From Haplosporangium gracile (taxonomy: Eukaryota > Mortierellomycota > Mortierellomycetes > Mortierellales > Mortierellaceae), in contig JAAAUF010000039.1 of the NCBI GenBank assembly GCA_015499985.1, forward strand, positions 20,059 through 84,058: a DNA stretch of 64,000 nt, written 5' to 3'. The notes below the pieces were generated by a model. The model did not search any database and was not told where the DNA came from. It saw only the letters and a list, made by a program, of their open reading frames with translations. Below, piece after piece: positions 37,344 through 47,790 of the stretch. Numbering within the stretch: position 1 is the first letter of the stretch; each line of letters starts with the position of its first letter. A program made the position numbers and the translations under genes.

Positions 37344-38573
37344 ATGTCGCAGCAGCCTCACCAGTATAATTACGAATCGCAGCACTCAAGGAACAACAAT
37401 AATAACAACAACAACCAACAAGGCGGCCACAACTTGTCTCTTCCTTATTCTGACGGCGGATCCTTGAACATCGACTCTATCACCGACTACTACACTACCA
37501 CAACAACTCCACAACTTCACCAGCAACAAGCGCCAACCTTTCCCCGTTCCGCTTCGCCTTATTCTTCATCACCCTTGGCCCCATTCGCACCCAACCCCTC
37601 TCAACTTAAGAGACCCACCAGTCCATACATCCCCACAGAACGACCCAAGTACCCTTGGAACCTCCCCTCGGCCGCCTCTTCTGTCGTCTCGACCACAGAC
37701 CTCTCTGGCGCAACGGCATACAACTCCTCCATTTCTGAAAAACGACGCCTGATTCATTCCTGGAGCAGTCGGCCTCAAAGCAGCGTCATGGATCCTAACG
37801 ACCAACACCACAACCAGCACCAGTTCACGGCCATTGAACTCCACAACCAGCAATTCACAAACGACAACACCCCTGTCCGGCCCAGGAACCTATCTGGAGC
37901 CAGCAACGAATTGACATCCCTCTCCTCTCCTTCTTCCAACAAACAGCGCCCTGCCTCCATCTACTCTACCACAGGACGCAGCAAGAAGAAGCAAGGCTTC
38001 TGGGCCAGCGTCAAGCCCAAAAAGTTCTCCTTCCGCCCCGACGGAGTCAAAAAACCCAAGAAGGCTAACTCTGTCGGCAACAAAAAGGCCAAGTTCAGTA
38101 ACGAGCGTACAATGGTGCATTGGATCAAGGCCGCAATGCTCATAGGCGGTCTGGCCATGACTTTGCTTTCCTTTGGCGAGAACCAAATTACACCCTATGT
38201 GGGCGTGGCACTGTTGGTGATCTGCTTGATGATGCTCATCTACTCGACGACAATCTTTCAGGTCCGGATGGAGTGGCTCAACATGCGGAGGAAGGATGTG
38301 ATTTACTATGATCGATTTGCGCCTTCGATTTTGACGTTGTTTGTCTTTCTGACTTTTGCATTCAATGGCGTCGGTAAGTTTTTCTCTTTATCTCTTTTTT
38401 TTTATTGACTATGTGTGTGTGTCTCAATTGAGTACTCGATCTAAATAGAGAGGAATACAATCCTACCTGATAAGTGTCCTAACCTTATACTCTGTTCTTT
38501 TCCCAATCGATTGTTGATAGTCATCTACACGGGCGACTTCCACACCAACAAGGCGTTCCTCAAGTCATACTAG
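37344..38573 (+). CDS. VTC1-like vacuolar transporter chaperone protein
   Basis: Two exons: 37344..38373 and 38521..38573, giving 360 residues. The first about 245 residues are disordered (Asn, Gln, Ser, Pro-rich, ending in a Lys-rich stretch). The C-terminal part begins KFSNERTMVHWIKAAMLIGG and has three membrane segments, the arrangement of the VTC1/DUF202 domain whose hallmark is a phenylalanine-(A/S)-N-E-R-T start. Yeast Vtc1 is about 129 residues and lacks the long tail. In yeast the VTC complex makes polyphosphate from ATP and moves it into the vacuole; Vtc1 provides membrane segments. A VTC4-type gene lies 3.2 kb downstream, which supports a role in the same process. It may also be a divergent VTC-domain protein outside the complex. 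Confidence 0.85.
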
Positions 38574-39712
38574 ACAGTCCTATTCATAGTGCGACACTAC
38601 CCACCACCACCCTCCTCCTCTTCTTCTTCAAAAAGCATGTACCACCATCAAACCAAACATTAATAACATTCACCTAGTACCCAGCCCAAGGATCAATGTG
38701 TTTGATCGTTTGATCGATGTACAAACAAAAAAAGCAAATGGATTGTTAAGCAACGACATGTACCCATAGCAACTAAATCGACTACATGGCAAACCGCAAA
38801 GTTGGCTTCCAAGAGAGACACAAAAAGAAGGACATCATGATCGATTTCATCAGCGAACCTGAGATTGGGTAAAATGAGGAAGAGGATGAGGGTGAAGATT
38901 GACAAGGACAAGATAAAATGGAGATTGGATGGCAATTACGCGTTGTTGACATGAAATCGCGCCAGGATCAAGACCAAAGAAAGAAGGATCGAACGGCGTG
39001 TGTGTCTGTGGTCAACCGTATTTGAGTTTACGTTCCTGGTGTGCATGTACGCCGTGTCGTTGTTGTATTGTTGTCCTAGAGGGTAGATAGGGCAATGGTC
39101 TGAGCGGGTAAAAAGAATTTCAAACGTCGTACATGTTCATTTTTTTTGTTGTCATCGATCACAACACAAATTGCACTCACCTTCCTTCTTCGACGCGGAC
39201 GCTCTGAAAGGACCCGGCTTTTGTTTCGGCACACATGGATCCAATGGGATAGGCCAACCAGCTTGGTCGGGTCGATCAATTGAGAGCGGCTAGCTAACTA
39301 TCCTTCTTGCTCTGAGGATGACGCTTCCATTCCTCCCTGTACGCTTACTTTTCTCACCTTCTTACTTTTGATCGGATCGGGGTGAGTTGAGCGAGTGCGT
39401 GGACTGTGTGTGCTAAAGATTTTTTTTTTCTTTCTTTGATTGAATAAGGTTTTTTGAGTGGACATTGCTCAGGGAACCGCAAAATTTCATTATTTTTTTT
39501 ATTCGATCACTTTGGACGAAAAGATAAAAAGGCGGGCCACATTCTTGTTTTTTCTTTACTTTACACTTCAGCTTTTGTTGTACTCGTTCCTCTCTCTCCT
39601 CTCTTTCCCTCCGCTTACATACACCCCTTCCATCTCTCAACAACCATAACAGTAACCACAACAAAGCAATAACAACCACAATAAAGCAACAACAACAAAA
39701 CAGTAACAAAAG
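38574..39712. other. Intergenic region
   Basis: A 1.1-kb spacer between the VTC1-like and Old Yellow Enzyme genes. It ends in a CT-rich then CAA-rich leader (about 39570-39712) just before the oxidoreductase ATG. No gene was seen. Confidence 0.6.
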
Positions 39713-41407
39713 ATGACAGGCAGCACATTACCACCCACAAAAGCATCCAAAAACCGCTCCGGTTCCACAATCCCCTCCCAGGCCGACCTAGCCCTCCTCG
39801 CCCAACCCCTCACCCTTCCCTTCTCCGGAAAAATCATCAAGAACCGCTTTTGTAAAGCCGCCCTCTCTGAATCCCTCGGTGGTGCACAAGGACAATTCGA
39901 CAAGGATCATCTGGACCGGTTCGTGCCCCTTTACGACGCCTGGGCTGCGGGTGGGTCCGGTCTGGTGTTGACGGGCAATGTGATGGTCGATAGGACTATG
40001 CGTGAGATGGAACATAATGTTGCGGTTGAAGATTCGCGGGATTTGGGGAGGTTGAAGCTCTGGGCGCAGACTGTTCAGAAGCATGGTAAGGAATTGTGTT
40101 AGGGAGTTGACTGTAGAGACGATGTGTTACTGGGACCATGGACGTCGATTTATTTCTATACCAAGCCAGTGTAAACAAGAGTACTGACTTCTTTGGATTC
40201 CTCTTTGCTTGCGTTTGTGAATACTAAATAGGAGCGGCAATTTACGCTCAGATCAGCCACCCCGGTCGTCAGACTCACGCGCATCTCACAGAGAACCCCG
40301 TCGCCCCCAGCGCCATCCCCGTCTCCAACTTCCACCCCCTCATGTCCTTCAGTAAGTATATTCTCCTTTCGCTCTCCAATCATTGACACACATCTACCTC
40401 CAATATCTCTTCCCATGTCTAACAAGTCCCTTCGCCTTCGTTCAACAATTATCCATCTAGACCCACCAAGAGCACTGACAACAGAAGAAATCCAATCCAT
40501 CATCGCCCGGTTCGTCAAAACCTCCGAGGTCCTGTACGAAGCCGGGTTTGACGGAATTGAGCTCCACGCCGCACACGGATACCTCATCTCTCAGTTCCTG
40601 AACCCACGCACTAATGAGCGTACGCATGATCAGTACGGTGGATCCCTGGAGAATCGGGCCCGGCTCTTGACTGAAATTGTGGAAGGGATCAAGGCGGTTA
40701 CACCCAAGGAATTTTCGATCGGAGTCAAGTTGAATAGTGTGGATTTCGGGCGTCGTCGTCAGGGCGGTGCTGCTGGCGCTAGCGCTAATGAGGAGGTGGA
40801 TGAGCATTTGGAGGAGGCGGTTCAGGTTGCGGTTATGTTGGAGGGGTTTGGCGTTGACTTTATTGAAATCTCCGGAGGCAGTTACGAGAGTTTTGCTGCG
40901 GGATTGCTGGATGGAAAGGATATCCCTGGCGGATCTCCCAGTACTGATAACAAGAAGACGAAGAAGGCTCCTTCGAGCAGCACCCAGAAGCGCGAGGCCC
41001 ATTTCGCAGTCTTTGCAGAACGCATCTCACGCGCCCTCAAGACCACAAAGGTCATCCTCACTGGCGGGTTCGTCACCGCCTCCGCCATGACCAACTCCCT
41101 CAAACCCTCTCTCACCTCCTCAGGAACACACATTGACATGGTAGGATTAGGCCGCACAGTCTGCCAAGAACCCGACCTGCCCAACCTTATTCTCTCAGGC
41201 GCCGTGACCGGAGCAGTGTATCTCCCCAAGACACCCGGCGGGTTCTTTGACGACGTATTCATCTGTGGCGGGAATATTCGTCGGATGGCATATGGAAAGT
41301 ACCCTGTTGCTTCGTTGGGTCGGTTGGTGGTCAGTTGCGACCATTATGCGTATTCGATGGATTATGCAAAGGTTGCTGTTCATAAGGTTAAGACAATCTT
41401 TTCGTAG
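39713..41407 (+). CDS. NADH:flavin oxidoreductase, Old Yellow Enzyme family
   Basis: Three exons: 39713..40085, 40232..40351, 40461..41407, giving 479 residues. The TIM-barrel FMN enzyme reads LPFSGKIIKNRFCKAALSE at the N-terminus, then ISHPGRQTH, the signature GFDGIELHAAHGYLISQFL and the NERTHDQYGGSLENRARL block. Next are the phosphate-binding segments VILTGGF and DMVGLGRTVCQEPDLP. It belongs to the bacterial/fungal NADH oxidase-like branch, not the classic yeast OYE2/3 type (His-Ala-Ala-His in place of His-x-x-Asn). These enzymes reduce activated alkenes or related electrophiles with NAD(P)H; the natural substrate is unknown. A polar insert (Gly/Ala/Ser-rich, around RRRQGGAAGASANEE) interrupts the barrel. 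The 3' end converges on the VTC4-type gene. Confidence 0.92.
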
Positions 41408-41769
41408 TTTTTTTCTTAAGCTAGAGGTGGAGGTGGAGGTTGGGGAGGATGAGGAAGTATGATGAAAAATAAATACATGAAATATAACATCAAATAATTG
41501 CTTCAGTATTTTTTTTTTTTTTTTTCGCATACTTTTTTTTTTAAAAATGATTTTCTTTAAGAATAGGAAATAAAACGCAAATTAACAAAAAGGATTAAAC
41601 ATTCAAAAAAGAGGATACTCTAAAACAAGAGGCGGAAGGGTAATAGTGAAGAAAAGAAAAGAAGAGGGACAAATAAAAGCTACGAAGAACTACTTCCAGC
41701 CTGGTATTATGATGAATATTTTTTTTTTTAAGAATGAGAGGGAGAAGGAGGGATGACGGCAACTTATGC
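41408..41769. other. Convergent intergenic region
   Basis: About 360 A/T-rich bases lie between the Old Yellow Enzyme stop and the VTC4-type stop, with AATAAA words (near 41468 on the plus strand) suited to polyadenylation. No gene was seen. Confidence 0.6.
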
Positions 41770-44700
41770 TTATGTGTTGGTGGTGGGGTGAGAACTCTGG
41801 ATGAATTTTGCTATTAGCGACAATGAAAGAAAAAGAAAGAGCAAGTTAGTAACGTGAACAACAAAAGCAAACTAAAAGTAAGAAAGGGAACATGACGCAG
41901 ACAAACACAAAAAATGGGTGGTGGAGTATGGAAACGTACTGTAGAAGTTCAGGAAGTAGGCACCAAAGAGGAAGATACAAAGAACCGTGGGCCCAATACG
42001 GTCATGGAACTGGCGGTCAGCCCTCGTTGACAAGATGTTGGACAGACGGATGTGGAAGATACCTAACGCATACAACATCGCCAACAGCGTAATCACCGTC
42101 AAGACCGCACCCGAGACTCTTGTCATATAGTTTCCAAAGTTGAGTAGCGTCAACGAGATCGAACCCAAAAGGACCGAGAACTGGAGCCAGTTGAGGAAGG
42201 TACGCTCGTTGGCAAAGAACACCTTGGGTTCCATCCGGACTGCACCCGATGCACGCTTGGGTTCTTTGGTCGAGGCGCGCTTCTCCCTGAACCCAAACCT
42301 CTTGCGGCGGATGGTTGACTTCTTGCGCAAGAGGCCGTTGTCTCCGCCATTGTCGCCGTTCTGGTTGTTGTTCTTCTCGGTCATGAAGGATTCTGTGCCA
42401 AGCGAGTGGTGTGACTGCTGGTTGTTGAGACGGTTGATCCAAGGACGTGCTGGGGCTGGCATCAAGGCCTGGTTCGAGACCGTCGATCCACTATCGACCA
42501 AGGGATGTGAGCCCGTCACGCTGGTTTTGGAAGAAACGGCGCCCATGGGCTGGTTATAAAAGTTGGTTGGCTCACTAGTGCTGCCGGGGATGCGCCGGTT
42601 GGCGTTCTTCTCCGCCATCTTGGCCTGGTATGTTGCTTTGTCCATGGTCTTGGGCTTCTTGGGCTCAAACTCCGATAGCGACTTGACCTTGTCACCGCCT
42701 TCACTCCCCTCGATCAGAGCCTTGGGCACAATGGGTGGGCGCAAGTTGATCTGAGGAGTACCGACAGGCCAGGAACGAGGCATGTAGTCGTTGAATCCGA
42801 AATCGGTGTTGGGGGGCTTGCGGATATCTTGATCCATCTGTGGCAACCAGAAGGGGAGAATCTGGATCTTTTCCTCGAGGAGTGTGGCAACACCATGAAT
42901 GTATTTCGAAAACCGGGGACACGACTCAACCAAGTGCGAGTTGATCAGTTCAACAATCCAGGCGGGGGGTTCCTGCCCGTGATGGGTCTGGAGCTTGACC
43001 TCCAAGACGGCATAAGGGAAACGAGTAATATCCTCGGCGGGGAGTTGCTTGAAGGGCCAATCAATTCCAATATCGTTACGCTTCCAGTTATCGCCTGCAC
43101 GAGTCCGTCCACCAAAATCATCTTCACGGACCAGGGCCAACTCGGTATCAAGCGAGATACGGACACGGGCATCGTTATGAAGCTGAAAGGCCGTGCGGCG
43201 ATAGAAGGCACGGATAGTGGGGCGCATCTTCTTGCCGACAATGCTGGTTTGAACATCGTTGGCAAGCTTCTGCATCAGCTCGACATCCTTGACCGACTTT
43301 TGACCACGAGCGCGGAGCTTGGCAAACTTCACATCCATGGTGTAGTCGCCGGTGAGGTAAGGGTTGATGTACTTTGTCTTGATAGGGAATCGTTCCTTAA
43401 CACTCTGCTCTCCAGTCCATTTCTCACGATGCACCTTGCGCTCCAGGAAGCACTGACCGTTCTCGGTAGGAGTAGGTCCGTACCAACTATATTAGTTTGA
43501 AGACTATTGTTAGCGTGATTGTGTTGAAAAATTTAGCCCTCGCGTGAGATCATCCCGAGCTGAGCTGAATGAGCAAGGAAGCGAGCCTGGATCAGGAAGG
43601 AGTGGTATCATTGGGACAGATTAAATAAACAAAATAGGGTACATCCTATGGACCGATACCCCGATGCTTAAGAGGAACAACAAAAAACAAAAGTATGTTG
43701 TCGGGAATGAAGAAGATGATAAGGGGTGGACTTGGAACATGTAATAATAGAAATAAAAAGGAGAAACCAAGCCAAGCAACAAAAAAAAGGCAAAGTCGGT
43801 CCCTGTGTCGCGACAAAGACGAATATTGGCCATATGAAATATAAAAGAGATCGCTTACCGAATACGAATAGCCTGGGCCATGTCCGACTTTTCAAGACGC
43901 CCCTGATAGCACTCGAACTCCTCATTATCAACATAAACAGACGAGATGGCCGAATCGTTCTCCTCATACTCCTTCTTGGTGTTGAAGAGGAGAACAGGGA
44001 GGTGCTTCATGATGACCAGCTTGACCTCAGTGATGTTATCGGGGTGAATCCAATATTTGGTCGTGTCACGGACGAAAGCGCTCGAGTCCCAGTTGGCAAA
44101 CTGATCGTCCCCCTTGAGCTTTTGACCACGGGCGGCGACGACGTGGTAGATGGCCGAGAGACGGACGATGACGGCATCGTAGTTCTCCTTGTGGAAGGGC
44201 TTGGTGTTGAGGCGGACATGGAAGATCGACTTGAGCATCCATCCTGTTTGTTTCTGTGATTTGATATGGTAATCATCATCGTCGTCGTCGTCGTCGTCGT
44301 CGTCATTGTCGTCATTATAGCCAACATCATCACATCAGATGATACCAAGGTACCAACGGATCCCCAAGCAAGCATGGAACAATTGCGGACAAAAGAAAAA
44401 AGAGAGAAGTAATACAGGGTTAGAGAGAGTGAACATGAGTTGAGCTTGAGAGAATGAACGGATGTTTTAGTCTCATACCAATTGAAAAAATCATAACAAA
44501 AAGTAGAAGAACAGATTTTAAGAAACGTCGTCCAGGTAAGACAAACAACAACAAGAAAGGATCTTTCGTTTTCAAGGACGAGAAGCAAAAAAGAGGGTAT
44601 CCAGATAAATAAAAATGACACCAACCCCTCTTGGGCTCAGGTACCACTTGTCAGATCAATAAGTTATAGTAAGATCAATGATGTGTGTCTCCTCGGTAAG

Positions 44701-45981
44701 AATTATCACTCATTGACTGACTAACTCCTACCCCGTTGCCCCTGAAATGGATTTGGATTGGCTGGGATTGAATCGGGTTAGATTCATTCATCAGCCATCA
44801 CTACCACTATCACTTTCATCAATTCCATCGAACCCTAGCCCCATTCGCGTCAATTTCGTGTCTACACCGCACGCACCAAAAAAAAAAAATACCCCCGAAT
44901 GATTTTTAGGCTACAAAGAAAGGCTGAGGGCGGATGAAGGTCGAAAGAGAGGGACGATGATGGTGATGGAATATTCGGAAGGGCGTTTTGTAGGATGATC
45001 TGTGACAGAAAACTAGAGGCAAAAACCAACTAACAACAAAAGAAAAACAAGAGAAAACAGAGAGAAAAGGCGAAAATGAAGGAGGGAGAGTAACTGTACA
45101 ATTCATGCTAATTGTGCTCAAATGCCGATCGAAAATGATGGCAGTCCTCTCATGATCCTTATCCAATTCTGCACTAGACAAAGTAGACACACCGCACGGC
45201 TCTTTTTACATCCATCTGTCTGTATGTCTAGTCCATTCTGCGAAATCCAGAAGGGGCACTAGATTACTCAACAGCTCGCCTTTTGCTCTTGCTGTTCTTC
45301 GTACTTTCTTGCAGCTAACTGCACCAGATTACACAACAGAAAGTACGGGACACACATCATTACTCATCGCATTCGAAGTAAAAGGGGGGAGGGAGCCATA
45401 GAAAGTGGTCGGAGGCGGATGAGGAGAGAGTGATGAGAGAAAAAAGAGGGGAAGAACGAGGAAGAAGGGAAGGAGAAGAGTGGGCTCAAGTGGTTATTGC
45501 ACAAACGAAATGGGAAAAAAGGGTCTGTCCTCCAATTGGCAAAAAGGGCACGCTCCCCTAGGGGAGGGAGATAAATATCTTCACAAAGAAAACTTACATC
45601 ATGTTTCTTGACAATCTTGAGGAAGCCGGTATAATTGAGACGGGTGTACTTGGCGAGGACATCGATCTCGGCAATGAGGCGGTAGAGCTCAACCTCGAGG
45701 GCCCTCCAGGTCTCCTCCTCTGCTCCGTTCTTCTTGAACTCCTGAGCCTGGGAGTTGTAGTAAGCAAGCTTGCGCTGAACTTCCCCAATCTTGACGTTCT
45801 GGAAGCTGTAGACCTTTTCCAGCTCGCGCTCGAGCAACTCTACAAAGTAGCCCTCATCCGTCTCGTTCCAGAGACCCATGGCCGTTCGTGACTTGAGGAC
45901 GCTCTTGAGCTCATCGTACGAAATATAGTTGAAGGACCATTCTGGTTGGATGGAGTCACTCAGATGTGCGCCAAACTTCAT
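41770..45981 (-). CDS. VTC4-type polyphosphate polymerase (SPX-VTC-DUF202)
   Basis: Four minus-strand exons: 45981..45598, 44253..43859, 43486..41940, 41810..41770, giving 788 residues (yeast Vtc4 has 721). The N-terminal SPX domain starts [20 protein letters not shown] and ends with the lysine cluster [10 protein letters not shown], which in the family binds inositol pyrophosphates. The central catalytic tunnel domain shows the conserved basic residues in AIRIRWYG and [14 protein letters not shown] (about residues 256-285). A Ser/Asn-rich linker precedes the C-terminal membrane domain, which begins [20 protein letters not shown] and has three segments. The basic tunnel motifs favour Vtc4 over the non-catalytic Vtc2/3, but that assignment is by eye. 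The first intron is long (1,344 bases) and contains a GTC-repeat. Expected site: vacuolar or other endomembrane. Confidence 0.93.
44278..44320. repeat. CGT/GTC trinucleotide microsatellite
   Basis: About eight consecutive CGT/TCG triplets followed by imperfect units lie inside intron 1 of the VTC4-type gene. Confidence 0.85.
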
Positions 45982-47565
45982 GTTTTTTTGGTGTGTATGT
46001 GGATAGGTAGGTCGATGTTGTGGTTGTCGCTTTTGGTAGTGGTTATTGTTGTCTTCAGCTGCAAAGGTATGTAGTAGTAGTCGTACTCGAGCGAAGTGTC
46101 AAAGGGTTAAACTGAATTAAGAAACGTGAGGGAGAATAAAAGAAAGAAAGAAAGAAAGGGAAAGCAGAAGGAGAAGGAGGAACACAAAAAAAAAAGAAAG
46201 AAAAAAAGAGAAAATAAGGTAAAAATATCAGTGCCTGGTGTTAGTATCGCCGATATGATTGCACAAGCGCAGAGATTGATTGAATAATATAACACAAAGG
46301 AAGACAAGAAACGAGGAGGAGGTAAGAAAGAGGAAGGAGAGAGAGAAGGGAAGGAATAATAATGAATGAGAAAAGGAGAGTACCAGATTGAAGCACAAGG
46401 AGAGTCAGATGAGGAGAGGGAGTAAGCAGTGTGAGCGACAGAGGGTGTGGAAGAGAGGGAGAGTGGGAAAGAGAAGCACGAACAAAAGGGCCAATGCAAT
46501 ATTTGGAGAGAAGGGAAAGAAGGCAGGCGACTCCAACGGGTGAGCAAACAAGGACCAATGCAATGAACGGGTCATGTGAGTATGAATTAGGGAGGGAGTG
46601 GAGCGCTAATGGTTCAAGTCGTGTGAGTGTTGTTGTCGTTGGAGTGTGAAGCGGGAAATACAATAAGATTCAGGGCAGGGGGTATGTTACACATGCACGC
46701 ACGTCCACAGAGGCTTAATTGCGCGCTCAAACAGGAAATAGACAGGGAAAGCAGGGTGGCGCGTGGACTGTACCTGGATTAGGAACGAGAGAGGGAAGGA
46801 ACTGAGTGAATGAGTGAAGTATGAAGTGAGGAGGGAGAGAGTGCGAGTTACAGTGGTATAATAAAAAAGTGATGAAAAGCGAGAAAAAGAAAGAAAAGAG
46901 AAGTAAAAGGTCAGAAAAGAGAAAAGAAGGACAAAGAATATATTATATAGGGAAAGAAGAAGACAGGCTGTCGAACAGTAATGTCTGTAGACAGTTGGGT
47001 CTGCAACCTGTGGATGCGGAGAGGTGCATCGACCTGACCGCGCGGTCAGATAGGGAGAACAAGAATCATCGACGGATCGAAGGGCATTACACAAACAGAG
47101 ACACAGGAGTAATTGATAATAATAACAAGAACAAGAAACGGTTCAAAACAACAACGCTGTTGCTGTCCAATTGTTGTTGTTGTTTCTAATATGTACGGGG
47201 TTTGGATGTTGAATGAGTGGATTGGCTAAATAGGAACAGACGAGTTTCGTCTTTACCTGAACGAACGCGGACAGCATCAACAACGACAACGACGATGCGA
47301 CCGATTATATGGAATTGGCTCGACAACAGATAGACACACATATACTCTTACAACGACCATCATCCTCTCCTCCCTTCTTTCCTTCCCTCTCTCTCTTGGT
47401 ATCAACAAAAGGGTGTGCAAGAGCGTCTGCCTAACAAGTGTGTGTAAATGCACCTTTGATCGTGTGCCTGCTTTGTTTTGTCGTGTGCCAATTATATGTC
47501 TGTCTGAAAGAAAAAAAAAGCGCGCCCAGCCGCCCTCTCCTCTTTCTCTCTGTCTCCTTAGACAA

Positions 47566-47790
47566 ATGGCTCCGTGCACACGACCAAACGCCGCGCTAGC
47601 CTCCGGGATCATGTTTCATTACTGGACCGACATACATCCAGAGGAGGTAACAAAAATAAATTGAGCAATAGCCAATTGCCTATTAACCTTGTTTTCCCTT
47701 CTCTTTTCTCAGCAGAGTGGCAAAAATAAAGGGGCGAAAAGGGACAGATATCAATTGACAGACTCGAACACCAGACAAAGAGAAAACTGA
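47566..47790 (+). CDS. Small spliced ORF, 52 residues, function unknown
   Basis: Two exons, 47566..47646 and 47713..47790, are joined across a 66-base intron. That intron has a GTAACA donor, a CTATTAAC branch-point-like word, a long pyrimidine tract and a CTCAG acceptor, a textbook short fungal intron. Both sides are in phase 0 and open. The product starts MAPCTRPNAALASG, continues IMFHYWTDIHPEEQSGKNK and ends in a basic, polar tail. A pyrimidine tract and TTAG just before the ATG suggest another acceptor, so there may be upstream exons and a longer protein. I recognise no family; it could be the visible end of a larger gene or a noncoding transcript. Confidence 0.38.
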
